A stretch of 11,644 nucleotides of DNA, taken from NCBI GenBank assembly GCA_044867875.1, contig JBIOVR010000127.1, positions 1 to 11,644 of the forward strand. Direction: 5' to 3'. Both the position numbers and the translations under genes were made by a program. A model generated the notes under the pieces. That model had not been told where the DNA came from. It made no database searches and was given only the letters and a program-made list of their open reading frames with translations. Shown here in pieces: positions 1-6,972 of this stretch (positions within the stretch are counted from its first letter, which is position 1; the number at the start of each line of letters is the position of its first letter). This DNA comes from VBAS01 sp044867875. Lineage in GTDB: Bacteria > Bacteroidota > Bacteroidia > Chitinophagales > Chitinophagaceae.

Positions 1-1273
1 TGACATGCATGGCCATATTGGCGGCACAGCACAAGGCACGCCGGCAGAATATGTTTTTAAACTTTGGATGTCACATGGCATCACAACAATTCGTGATCCA
101 AGCTGCGGCAATGGACTTAATTGGGTGCTGGATGAAAAAAAATTAAGTGCTGAAAATAAAATTACTGCGCCAAGGATATTTGCTTACACAGCATTTGGAC
201 AGGGGGCTAAACAAACACTCAACACACCGGAACTGGCAATAGAGTGGGTAAGAGATAATGCAAAGAAAGGTGCGGATGGGATAAAATTCTTTGGCGCTGC
301 ACCGCAAATAATGGACGCTGCTATTCGTGAAAATAAAAAACTGGGGTTGCGCAGTTGTTGTCATCATGCACAAATGAGTGTGGCGCAATGGAACGTGATG
401 AATTCTGCAAGAGCCGGTATGACATCGATGGAACATTGGTATGGCTTACCCGAAGCATTATTTACTGATAAAACTGTACAAGATTATCCTTTGAACTATA
501 ATTATAGCAATGAACAAAATCGTTTTGAGGAAGCTGGTAAATTATGGAAACAAGCAGCGCCACCATACAGTGATAAATGGAATGCGGTAATGAAAGAATT
601 GCTGGATCTTGATTTTACTCTTGATCCAACTTTTAATATTTATGATGCAAGCAGGGACCTGATGAGAGCAAGAAGGGCCGAATGGCATGAGGATTATACA
701 TTGCCTTCACTTTGGAAATTTTACGAACCAAACCGTAATTCTCATGGTTCTTATTGGTTCAATTGGGGTACTGAACAGGAAATTGCCTGGAAAGAAAATT
801 ATAAACTATGGATGACATTTGTAAATGAGTATAAGAATCGTGGAGGAAGAGTTACAACAGGAAGTGATAATGGTTTTATCTATCAGACATATGGCTTTGG
901 TTATATAAGAGAATTAGAACTTCTTCGTGAAGCAGGTTTTCATCCATTGGAAGTAATTCGTTCGGCTACCTTATATGGTGCGCAGGCATTGGGTGTGGAC
1001 AAAGAGATCGGTTCAATTGAAGTTGGTAAGCTGGCGGATATGGTAATTGTTGAAGTAAATCCGCTAGAAAATTTGCAAGTACTATACGGAACCGGTGCCA
1101 TAAAATTAAATGATCAGAACAAAGCTGTACGTGTAGGCGGAGTGAAGTACACTATTAAAGATGGCGTTGTTTATGATGCAAAAAAATTATTGGCTGACGT
1201 AAAGAAAATTGTGGATGATGAAAAAGCAAAAGCAAATTGGAAGTTGAAGCAACCGGGAGTGGGGGAGTTTTAA
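1..1273 (+). CDS. Amidohydrolase family protein, C-terminal part (5' end outside window)
   Basis: A metal-dependent hydrolase of the amidohydrolase (imidazolonepropionase/prolidase-like) superfamily. The reading frame is open from the first bases, and the first residues are D-M-H-G-H, the classic HxH metal motif at the end of strand 1 of the TIM barrel. That motif normally follows an N-terminal beta domain of some 60-130 residues, so the real start lies upstream and the first in-window ATG (base 5) is not a start. Counting from that Met, other likely metal or catalytic residues are K94 (DGIKFF), H120/H121, H144 (SMEHW) and D288 (TTGSDNG). The segment GSIEVGKLADMVIV near residue 337 is the usual return to the beta domain. 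An insertion of roughly 100 residues (about 155-270), rich in W, Y and N, lies between H144 and D288. The substrate cannot be read from the sequence. GH32 follows after 22 bp, so the two are probably co-transcribed, though no shared pathway is evident. Confidence 0.85.
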   Translation, partial: DMHGHIGGTAQGTPAEYVFKLWMSHGITTIRDPSCGNGLNWVLDEKKLSAENKITAPRIFAYTAFGQGAKQTLNTPELAIEWVRDNAKKGADGIKFFGAAPQIMDAAIRENKKLGLRSCCHHAQMSVAQWNVMNSARAGMTSMEHWYGLPEALFTDKTVQDYPLNYNYSNEQNRFEEAGKLWKQAAPPYSDKWNAVMKELLDLDFTLDPTFNIYDASRDLMRARRAEWHEDYTLPSLWKFYEPNRNSHGSYWFNWGTEQEIAWKENYKLWMTFVNEYKNRGGRVTTGSDNGFIYQTYGFGYIRELELLREAGFHPLEVIRSATLYGAQALGVDKEIGSIEVGKLADMVIVEVNPLENLQVLYGTGAIKLNDQNKAVRVGGVKYTIKDGVVYDAKKLLADVKKIVDDEKAKANWKLKQPGVGEF

Positions 1274-1295
1274 ATTCCTTAAATGGTTTTTTTAA

Positions 1296-2825
1296 ATGAA
1301 TCAATTTAGATACATTCTACTTGCCTTAGCGGTCTTCGTACTGCATTCAGCAGATACAAATGCGCAGGTAAAAGGCAATACATATAATGAGCCACACCGG
1401 CCGCTGGTTCATTTTACACCAAAAGGAAAATGGATGAATGACCCGAATGGAATGGTATATCACAAGGGCATTTATCATTTGTTTTATCAGTATTACCCGG
1501 ATAGCACAGTATGGGGTCCCATGCATTGGGGGCATGCTACATCAACGGATATGATACATTGGAAACATCAGCCAATAGCTCTATATCCTGATAGTCTCGG
1601 TTATATTTTTTCTGGGAGTGCAGTTGTGGATATACATAATACTTCAGGATTTGGAAAAAATGGCAAGACTCCTTTAGTCGCCATTTTTACTCATCATGAT
1701 CCGCTAGGTGAGGCGCAAGGCAAAAGTGATTATCAAAATCAAAGCCTTGCCTATAGTATTGATGATGGAAAGACATGGATCAAATATGCGAATAATCCTG
1801 TTATTAAAAGTCCGGGAATCAAAGACTTCAGAGACCCAAAAGTTATGTGGTTTGAGAAAGGTAAAAAATGGATCATGACTTTGGCGGTCAGTAATCGAAT
1901 AATGTTTTATTCTTCCAAAAACTTAAAGGATTGGATAAAAGAAAGTGAGTTTGGTGAAAATGTTGGTGCTCATGGTGGTGTTTGGGAATGCCCGGATCTA
2001 TTTACTCTGGATTATGGTGGTAAAACAGTTTGGATTCTCATTGTTAATTTAAATCCCGGAGGCCCTAATAAAGGATCTGCCACACAATATTTTCTGGGTG
2101 ATTTTGACGGAAATAGTTTTTTACCGCTGAGTACAGAAACAAAGTGGTTGGATTACGGGCCTGATGAGTATGCAGGAGTTACATGGTCTAATACCGGGAA
2201 ACGCAGGTTATTTTTAGGGTGGATGAGCAACTGGTTATATGCAAATGTTGTTCCCACAGAAGCATGGCGAAGTGCAATGACAATACCACGTGAATTAAAG
2301 ATCCTTAAAGCAAACAATGAATTGCTGATAACTTCTGCACCTGTTAAAGAGCTCGCAAGTATAAGATCAAAACCGATAGTTATTAGTAATGTTTCTTTGT
2401 CTAGAAAAATTGATATTTCAAAAAACATAAAGAATTTAAGCTTTCCATGTATAATTAATCTTTCTATAGATGGTTCAAAAGATCTTTCGATTGTCTTATC
2501 GAATGAATTAGGCGAAGAACTTGAAATAGGATTCGATAAAATACAGAACAAATATTTTATTGACCGAACCAAATCGGGAAAGACAAATTTCCAGGCTGAT
2601 TTTGCGGTAAGACATTTTGCGCCACGGTTTACAACTAATGATAAGATGAATATTTCATTGCTGATAGATATCAGTTCTGTTGAATTATTTACAGATAGTG
2701 GACTAACGGTTATGACAGAGATCTTCTTTCCCAATACACCGTACAGTAAGGTTAGTATTCAATCTGCAGATAATGCTTTGATGAAAAAATTTGAGTATAT
2801 AAGATTGAATAATATTTGGAAGTAA
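1296..2825 (+). CDS. Secreted glycoside hydrolase family 32 (levanase/inulinase/invertase type)
   Basis: Hydrolyses beta-fructosidic bonds in fructans or sucrose, outside the cytoplasm. Residues 1-24 are a signal peptide ending T-N-A-Q. The five-bladed propeller catalytic domain (about 35-345) carries all three GH32 acidic residues: nucleophile D49 in WMNDPNG (46-52), transition-state stabiliser D180 in RDPK (179-182), and acid/base E231 in WECPD (230-234). FSGSAVVD (105-112) is another family block. The C-terminal beta-sandwich (about 370-509) ends with the typical SVELFTDSGLTVMTEIFFPN. At 509 aa it has family length and looks intact. The ATG at 1296 gives the signal peptide directly; an ATG at 1283 is out of frame. 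No SusC/SusD pair or fructokinase is in the window, so the specificity (levan, inulin or sucrose) stays open. The call to GH32 itself is firm. Confidence 0.95.
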   Translation: MNQFRYILLALAVFVLHSADTNAQVKGNTYNEPHRPLVHFTPKGKWMNDPNGMVYHKGIYHLFYQYYPDSTVWGPMHWGHATSTDMIHWKHQPIALYPDSLGYIFSGSAVVDIHNTSGFGKNGKTPLVAIFTHHDPLGEAQGKSDYQNQSLAYSIDDGKTWIKYANNPVIKSPGIKDFRDPKVMWFEKGKKWIMTLAVSNRIMFYSSKNLKDWIKESEFGENVGAHGGVWECPDLFTLDYGGKTVWILIVNLNPGGPNKGSATQYFLGDFDGNSFLPLSTETKWLDYGPDEYAGVTWSNTGKRRLFLGWMSNWLYANVVPTEAWRSAMTIPRELKILKANNELLITSAPVKELASIRSKPIVISNVSLSRKIDISKNIKNLSFPCIINLSIDGSKDLSIVLSNELGEELEIGFDKIQNKYFIDRTKSGKTNFQADFAVRHFAPRFTTNDKMNISLLIDISSVELFTDSGLTVMTEIFFPNTPYSKVSIQSADNALMKKFEYIRLNNIWK

Positions 2826-2830
2826 TAGTA

Positions 2831-3766
2831 TTATCTTTTTCTTCTAAGTATAACCGCCGAACTCCTCTGCATATCACCTTCAAAACGTATTTCATAACGG
2901 GTTGATCCGTCCTGTATAATTAATAAGCCGGTATTAGGTGGTATTAGCCCCAGGCTTTCTGCCTGCATGATCAACATGAGTGAGTCGTTTTGAGCGATCT
3001 TCGTAGGAATTGTTATCCTGTAAGCATTGGTAGTAAGTTTTATTTTTTCAGCAATGATCCTTCCGTTCAATACCATACTGATCGTATCTCCATCTACAGT
3101 TCCATTGTCATAAAAACTCAACAGCAAACTGTCGCTGTTGAAAAATATTTCATCGATCTTTTGAATTTTTCTTTCAGTTGGTTTTAGAGTTGAGCTTATA
3201 GCCACAGCAGTTGTTTCTTTTTTAAGATTGTTATTAGCTGGCTTCTTAATGGTTTTTGGTTTTTTAGTTCCTGTAAATGAAAGATTGTGAACTAAATTTA
3301 TCTCATCCATTGTGATCAGCATTTTAGAAGAAAAAGGACGAGCAGTTTTTTGAAGAAATACCTCGCCGGAATAAGTTCGGGTATCCCTGAAATCTAACGA
3401 TCGTGTCTCAAAACTTCCCCGTAAGATCATTAAAGTATCTTTCAATGTCAGCCATAATTTGCCAAACATTTTACTTCTTCTCGGCTGTGTAGTGAAATTG
3501 TCATATACTAGTTCTCCATCTTCAACATATATTTCCTTTTTGGTTTGTTTGATCTTTGCCTTTTTTATTCCAATGTTCTCAATGCCATCTTTGGGATAAA
3601 TTATAAGTGAATAACCGCTAAGGTTTTTTTCACCGTTAGTTATTGCCAATTCATATTCAAGCTGGCTGCCAGGAGTTTTTATATAGCCGGTCCATACGCC
3701 AGTAATATCTTGTGCAGATAGCGATATCGGAAAAAAGAAAAGTGTTGAGATGATGATTTTGAACAA
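2831..3766 (-). CDS. Secreted two-domain beta-rich protein, function unknown, TTG start
   Basis: Not recognised by function. Residues 1-19 form a signal peptide ending S-L-S-A-Q. Residues 20-140 are beta-rich and open with DITGVWTGYI, resembling small lipocalin-like secreted domains. Residues 165-203 are a Lys/Thr/Pro/Asn-rich linker. Residues 205-311 form a second beta domain with the motifs YDNGTVDGDTISMVLNG (219-235) and ESLGLIPPNTGLLII (270-284), which I recall from other Bacteroidota surface proteins, sometimes next to OmpA-type domains. The start is odd: the signal peptide is in frame with a TTG at 3764-3766, and the only codons between it and the upstream stop are AAA, ATA, CGG and GGG. 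The first internal ATG (residue 100) would remove the signal peptide and most of the first domain. It converges on GH32 with only 5 bp between the stops. Confidence 0.7.
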   Translation of the reverse strand: MFKIIISTLFFFPISLSAQDITGVWTGYIKTPGSQLEYELAITNGEKNLSGYSLIIYPKDGIENIGIKKAKIKQTKKEIYVEDGELVYDNFTTQPRRSKMFGKLWLTLKDTLMILRGSFETRSLDFRDTRTYSGEVFLQKTARPFSSKMLITMDEINLVHNLSFTGTKKPKTIKKPANNNLKKETTAVAISSTLKPTERKIQKIDEIFFNSDSLLLSFYDNGTVDGDTISMVLNGRIIAEKIKLTTNAYRITIPTKIAQNDSLMLIMQAESLGLIPPNTGLLIIQDGSTRYEIRFEGDMQRSSAVILRRKR

Positions 3767-3899
3767 CCCCCGTATTTTTTAGAATAAATAAAGGATTAAG
3801 ATAATGACTTATCAGTTAAATGGCTGCACAGAATTGAAAAAACTCATAGAAAAATAGAAAATAAATTCATCTTTATGAGTAAAATAAAAACTTATTATT

Positions 3900-4961
3900 T
3901 TATGGAGTCGGCTCTTTGGCAACAACAACGCTTTCGTCAGGCTTTTTTTCATCTGGTACAGTTGTAAATTCATTAATATAAATTCTGAAAAGCACTACAA
4001 TGTAACTTACTAGCAATGGACCAAATATTAGTCCTATAAATCCAAAAAGACCTAACCCAATTAAAACTCCGAGAACAGTAATGACAGGATGAACATTCCC
4101 CATTTTTTTCATGATAGTTATTCTAGCTATATAGTCAATGTTACCTGTGACGACAAGACTGTAAAGCATTAAACCTGTCGCATTCCATGTTTCTCCGGAT
4201 ACATACATATAAACTACAAGCGGTACCCAAACTACCATAGTCCCCACAACAGGGAAAAAGGCAAACACACCCGTAAAAAAACCCCATAATGCAAATTCGT
4301 CAACTCCGAATATAAAATAGCCCAACGTAGCCACTAGCCCCTGTATAATAGAAATTAACGGAATACCGATCGCATTTGCTTTTACTAGTTTTTTGGTCTC
4401 AGATGCCAGCATCGACGTATTGGAATCTTTCAATGGTATTATTTTGAATAATGTCATTTCTATTTCCCGGCCATGATATAGCATATAATAAAGAAAGAAT
4501 AGCATGGTTATAAGGTTGGAGACAAGATTCAATGTGCTATTAAGCAATGAAGGGATAAAGGTGATAGTTTGATCAAGTGAATTTGCAAGTGATTTTTCAG
4601 TGACAAGAGAAACACCTGCTTTAGCCTGTATTTGCATTACCGATTGCTTAATATTATTTATTAGAGCGGTTGGATCGCTGAGAGCACTACTTATTTTAGG
4701 ACTTAATAATGTGACGGCTGCAAATATTGGAACCCCGAGCAGCAGCAAATAATAAATGATATATAAAAAAGCAGCTCGGCCTTTTTTCCATTTTCTACTG
4801 TAAACAAGTTGAAAATAGCTTGCCCTGCTAAGTATATATAAAGTGATCGCCCCGAGTACGCCGGGCATAAACAATTTCAATTCCCGTAGTGAAAGATAGA
4901 TAAGAAGAATTATTATCAGCAATAGCAAGATCTGCCGAATCCGGTCATTGAAATTGATCAT
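3900..4961 (-). CDS. AI-2E/PerM family membrane transporter
   Basis: A 353-aa polytopic inner-membrane protein of the AI-2E transporter (UPF0118, PerM/TqsA-like) family. Hydrophobic segments lie near residues 10-26, 30-46, 64-86, 145-162, 197-219, 223-253, 262-275 and 290-327. The soluble stretch at 88-140 between the third and fourth groups is typical of the family. The closing glycine-rich pattern (HPVITVLGVLIGLGLFGFIGLIFGPLL, shown here as residues 291-317) is the family's C-terminal signature. The last 20 residues are a hydrophilic K/E/P-rich tail. Family members have been linked to autoinducer-2 export, Na+/H+ antiport or peptide export, so the substrate should not be taken from the name. 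It is the last gene of the minus-strand block, 76 bp after the 136-aa gene, so co-transcription is likely but not certain. Confidence 0.88.
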   Translation of the reverse strand: MINFNDRIRQILLLLIIILLIYLSLRELKLFMPGVLGAITLYILSRASYFQLVYSRKWKKGRAAFLYIIYYLLLLGVPIFAAVTLLSPKISSALSDPTALINNIKQSVMQIQAKAGVSLVTEKSLANSLDQTITFIPSLLNSTLNLVSNLITMLFFLYYMLYHGREIEMTLFKIIPLKDSNTSMLASETKKLVKANAIGIPLISIIQGLVATLGYFIFGVDEFALWGFFTGVFAFFPVVGTMVVWVPLVVYMYVSGETWNATGLMLYSLVVTGNIDYIARITIMKKMGNVHPVITVLGVLIGLGLFGFIGLIFGPLLVSYIVVLFRIYINEFTTVPDEKKPDESVVVAKEPTP

Positions 4962-5037
4962 ATGAGGTATTTATTAGAAATGTTGCTTGTGCTTATCAAT
5001 CACCTGTCCCGGCATTTACCAATCTTCAGTAAGTTAA

Positions 5038-5448
5038 TTAATTTTTATAGCCGGCGGCATTCGAAGGAGTAGAGGTTCTTCCATTTTTACGCCCAAAAAG
5101 GGAAAATACCTTTTCAACAATATTCGCCTTATTGTCACCAATAAGATGCGATGAATAATTTTTCATGAACATTGGAACCAGGAACCTCGTGATCCATCCT
5201 GACCTGGCAAGTATAAATTTACTAAATACAAGATCAATTACTTTATTGGCACCTTCATTAAGTAATATATTGCTTCTGTCGACAGTTGTAATCTTATTAA
5301 AGACTTTTAACGCCATTGTAGCTGGTTTCAATTGTTGTTTCAGCACTTCTACATCCAACTGAACCAATTGTTTTTGGGCGTGCAATAATTCTTCTAATAA
5401 TTGCTCTTCCTTTTCAAGATCTTCATAAGACTTTATTTTTCTCTTCAT
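5038..5448 (-). CDS. Conserved-looking 136-aa protein, function unknown, coupled to the holin-like gene
   Basis: Not recognised. Residues 5-42 are strongly charged and helical with a coiled-coil look (many E, L, K, Q). The middle (60-100) is amphipathic and moderately hydrophobic (VIDLVFSKFILARSGW, then TRFLVPMFMKN) and could lie on or in the membrane, though no clean transmembrane helix stands out. The tail (119-136) is polar and rich in G, S, N and T. Its ATG (5446-5448) lies inside the 3' end of the holin-like gene, overlapping by 26 bp in another frame, and is preceded by AAGGAAATTTT, a purine-rich Shine-Dalgarno-like run uncommon elsewhere in this window. This favours translational coupling and a joint role with the membrane protein. 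In comparable Bacteroidota clusters a small protein often follows the DUF1469 gene, but I cannot name a domain. Confidence 0.72.
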   Translation of the reverse strand: MKRKIKSYEDLEKEEQLLEELLHAQKQLVQLDVEVLKQQLKPATMALKVFNKITTVDRSNILLNEGANKVIDLVFSKFILARSGWITRFLVPMFMKNYSSHLIGDNKANIVEKVFSLFGRKNGRTSTPSNAAGYKN

Positions 5449-5788
5449 AAAATTTCCTTATCAGGGTGTTTTTAATAAAAGGAGAAATAATTTTTTTTCT
5501 CATAAGTACGAGAATGAATATGATCAGCAGATAAAATCCTGCTATCAATAGAAATCCTACGGCACGGCTATTAGTTACATCACCGAGCCACCAGGCACCG
5601 GCAAAACTTATAAACAAGAGGATACAAAGACTTATAAAAAAAATTAGAACGGAGTTTACTATGCCAGAAGCAACATCGCTGACTTTTTTTGTAAGCCTTA
5701 CAAGACTAAGCTTGTAAAAAGTCTCTGCGTAATCACCTGCGTGATTAAGAATATCCTTAGCGTCTTCTTTAAGATTTTGTGCTTCCAT
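5423..5788 (-). CDS. Phage holin-like (DUF1469/Actinobacteriophage holin III type) membrane protein
   Basis: A 121-aa membrane protein with an amphipathic N-terminal helix (1-40, LKEDAKDILNHAGDYAETFYKL), two transmembrane helices (about 44-67 and 76-97) and a basic C-terminal helix (98-121). This matches the DUF1469 family, which annotation pipelines call phage holin family protein. Members outside phages are common beside YtxH, DUF883-like and Dps genes and are thought to be envelope or stress proteins. There is no endolysin, spanin or other phage gene nearby, so a lysis role is unlikely. The start at 5788 gives the standard family N-terminus. The 3' end overlaps the next gene by 26 bp. A strong hairpin (5813-5844) sits between it and YtxH upstream. 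Confidence 0.8.
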   Translation of the reverse strand: MEAQNLKEDAKDILNHAGDYAETFYKLSLVRLTKKVSDVASGIVNSVLIFFISLCILLFISFAGAWWLGDVTNSRAVGFLLIAGFYLLIIFILVLMRKKIISPFIKNTLIRKFYEEKNKVL

Positions 5789-5812
5789 AGTGCGCAGCAG
5801 TTTGTAAGAATG

Positions 5813-5844
5813 ATAAACAGTCCCGCTTCAGCGGGACTGTTTAT
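5813..5844 (-). terminator. Perfect 14-bp hairpin after YtxH, probable intrinsic terminator or attenuator
   Basis: The left arm ATAAACAGTCCCGC (5813-5826) and right arm GCGGGACTGTTTAT (5831-5844) are exact inverse complements around a TTCA loop. On the minus strand it begins 4 bases after the YtxH stop codon and ends 24 bases before the holin-like start. The right arm in that direction ends CTGTTTAT and is followed by CATTCTT, so the U-rich tail is partly inside the stem. It should end or reduce transcription coming from YtxH, or protect the 3' end of a short DUF1328-YtxH transcript. Confidence 0.75.
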
Positions 5845-5847
5845 AAA

Positions 5848-6117
5848 TTAGCTAATGCTTTCTTTCATTCGGTTTACTTTATCTTCCACTACTGAACGGG
5901 CTTGTCTGCCTTTTTCAGCTGCAGTTGCACCTAGATCTTCTAATTCCTCTTTACCTTTGGTAAAAAGATTACTGAGGTTGTCAACCCAATCACCTGCTGT
6001 GTTTTTAATGCGAGTACGCATTTCGCTTCCTTTTTCAGGAGCAATTAACATCCCGATCACCACACCAGCAGCTGCGGCACCAAGGATACCCAATACCACT
6101 TTAGTTCCTGTTGTCAT
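5848..6117 (-). CDS. YtxH domain-containing protein
   Basis: An 89-aa protein of the YtxH family (related to a Bacillus general-stress protein). One glycine/alanine-rich transmembrane helix spans about 6-26 (VVLGILGAAAAGVVIGMLIAP). The family hallmark follows: IAPEKGSEMRTRIKNT (25-40). The rest (40-89) is a charged amphipathic helix, so the protein is anchored by its N-terminus with a helical tail, probably cytoplasmic. No enzymatic role is known. It follows DUF1328 after 52 bp and is followed by the hairpin at 5813-5844, so these two probably form the proximal unit of the minus-strand block. Family members are often induced by salt, heat or stationary phase; induction here is inference. Confidence 0.87.
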   Translation of the reverse strand: MTTGTKVVLGILGAAAAGVVIGMLIAPEKGSEMRTRIKNTAGDWVDNLSNLFTKGKEELEDLGATAAEKGRQARSVVEDKVNRMKESIS

Positions 6118-6169
6118 ACGTTAAAGGTTTTTAATTGTGAAATAATAGATCAATGTATTGTCTGCATCG

Positions 6170-6343
6170 TCACAGATCCGATTTGGTAACTGATCTTCCG
6201 AATATCAAAGACAATAAAAAGAGTACGATAAAAATGAAGAATAAGATCTTCGCTATAGAAGCTGCGCCTGACGCAATTCCGCCAAAGCCGAATATTGCGG
6301 CAATGATGGCAACTACTAAGAATATAACTGTCCAGCGTAACAT
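6170..6343 (-). CDS. DUF1328 small membrane protein (57 aa)
   Basis: A short gene easily missed by length cut-offs. The reverse strand from the ATG at 6341-6343 to the TGA at 6170-6172 reads 57 residues. It begins MLRWTVIFLVVAIIAAIFGF, has GGIASGAASIAK in the middle and ends FGRSVTKSDL. This is the full DUF1328 (YtjA-like) pattern: an MLRW start, two transmembrane helices (about 4-20 and 31-48) and the FGFGGIA...A turn. The role is unknown; relatives are small inner-membrane proteins frequently found beside stress genes. It is the first gene of the minus-strand block and faces dps across a 155-bp spacer. The plus-strand frame over the same bases (from 6153) has no recognisable features and is a shadow. 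Confidence 0.88.
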   Translation of the reverse strand: MLRWTVIFLVVAIIAAIFGFGGIASGAASIAKILFFIFIVLFLLSLIFGRSVTKSDL

Positions 6344-6498
6344 AAGCTTTAAGTTTAAAAGGTTATTAAATAATTATTTTGTTCTAAAAAACTAATTAGA
6401 AAATACCGTGCCATTCGCTTTACAAGGATGTCAGTGTTGCAATCTGGAATAATAGTTGCAAGTTTTTACCCATTGTAAACTAAATTTAAAACTACAAG
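6344..6498. promoter_or_regulatory. Divergent control region between DUF1328 and dps
   Basis: This 155-bp spacer must hold promoters for both directions. Symmetric elements seen: an AT-only 12-bp palindrome AAATAATTATTT (6368-6379), a dyad TTCTAA-N8-TTAGAA (6382-6401), and two copies of the self-palindromic hexamer TTGCAA (6437-6442 and 6456-6461) spaced 19 bp start to start, each preceded by G. I found no exact TAnnTTTG box in either direction. TAAATTTA (6481-6488), 10 bp before the dps ATG, is a near match, but it would give an almost leaderless message. No ribosome-binding sequence precedes dps. The dyads are candidate operators for a redox, iron or stress regulator; none matches a regulator I can name. 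Confidence 0.5.
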
Positions 6499-6972
6499 AT
6501 GAAGCCCAACATTGGTTTAAGCGAAAAGAATCTTAAGAGTATTACGAGTGTATTGTCATCAGTTTTGTCTGATGCGATCCTGTTGTATACAAAAACAAGA
6601 AAATTCCACTGGAATGTTTCCGGGAACAGTTTTATGGAATTGCACAAGCTTTTTGAAAAGCAATACAAAATATTGGAAGAAGCTATTGATGAAATTGCGG
6701 AAAGGATCAATAAGCTTGGAGCAAAAACACCAGGCACCCTGCAGGAATTTCTCCAGATGACCTCATTAAAAGAATCTCCCGGTAAATATCCCTCGCAAAA
6801 AGAAATGATCAATGAGTTATTAAAAGATCATGAAGCAGTGATCATTCAGCTTAGAAAATATATAAAAGATTGTGATGAAGAATATGGAGATATTGGAACC
6901 TCAGACTTTCTTACTGACCTCATAAAAGAACATGAAACTATTGCTTGGACATTGAGAAGGTACCTGTCATAA
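6499..6972 (+). CDS. dps: Dps family ferroxidase / DNA-protection protein
   Basis: A 157-aa ferritin-like four-helix protein expected to form a dodecamer that oxidises Fe2+ with peroxide and stores the iron, and that may bind DNA. The Dps ferroxidase ligands are all present: H37 in KFHWNV, H49, D64 and E68 (DEIAE, 64-68), with the same +12, +15, +4 spacing as H31, H43, D58 and E62 of Listeria Dps. The N-terminus is short with only K2 and K10/K13 as basic residues, so DNA binding through a lysine-rich tail is not obvious. The length is normal. The FAD oxidoreductase starts 6 bp after the stop, so the two form an operon. The last part of the gene carries copy 1 of a 21-bp direct repeat. Its location opposite YtxH and DUF1328 suggests oxidative or stationary-phase control. 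Confidence 0.93.
   Translation: MKPNIGLSEKNLKSITSVLSSVLSDAILLYTKTRKFHWNVSGNSFMELHKLFEKQYKILEEAIDEIAERINKLGAKTPGTLQEFLQMTSLKESPGKYPSQKEMINELLKDHEAVIIQLRKYIKDCDEEYGDIGTSDFLTDLIKEHETIAWTLRRYLS

Noticed and set aside
2153..2734. Long minus-strand frame of 193 codons within GH32
   Set aside because: GH32 is complete with all catalytic residues on the plus strand; the antisense frame has no recognisable features.
3880..3902. Inverted repeat TAAAATAA / TTATTTTA at the end of the permease gene
   Set aside because: The stem is A/T only, overlaps the stop codon and is expected by chance in this AT-rich spacer. It could still be a weak terminator but I cannot support it.
5423..5788. Holin-like gene as a sign of a prophage
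   Set aside because: No endolysin, structural, integrase or repressor gene is present; DUF1469 proteins are common in chromosomal stress loci.
5855..6124. Plus-strand frame of 89 codons opposite YtxH
   Set aside because: A mirror of YtxH, which has a clear family signature; antisense frame lacks motif or start signal.
6153..6395. Plus-strand frame of 80 codons opposite the minus-strand block
   Set aside because: It lies mostly over the DUF1328 gene, whose minus-strand product matches a known family; the plus-strand product is lysine-rich and shows no motif.
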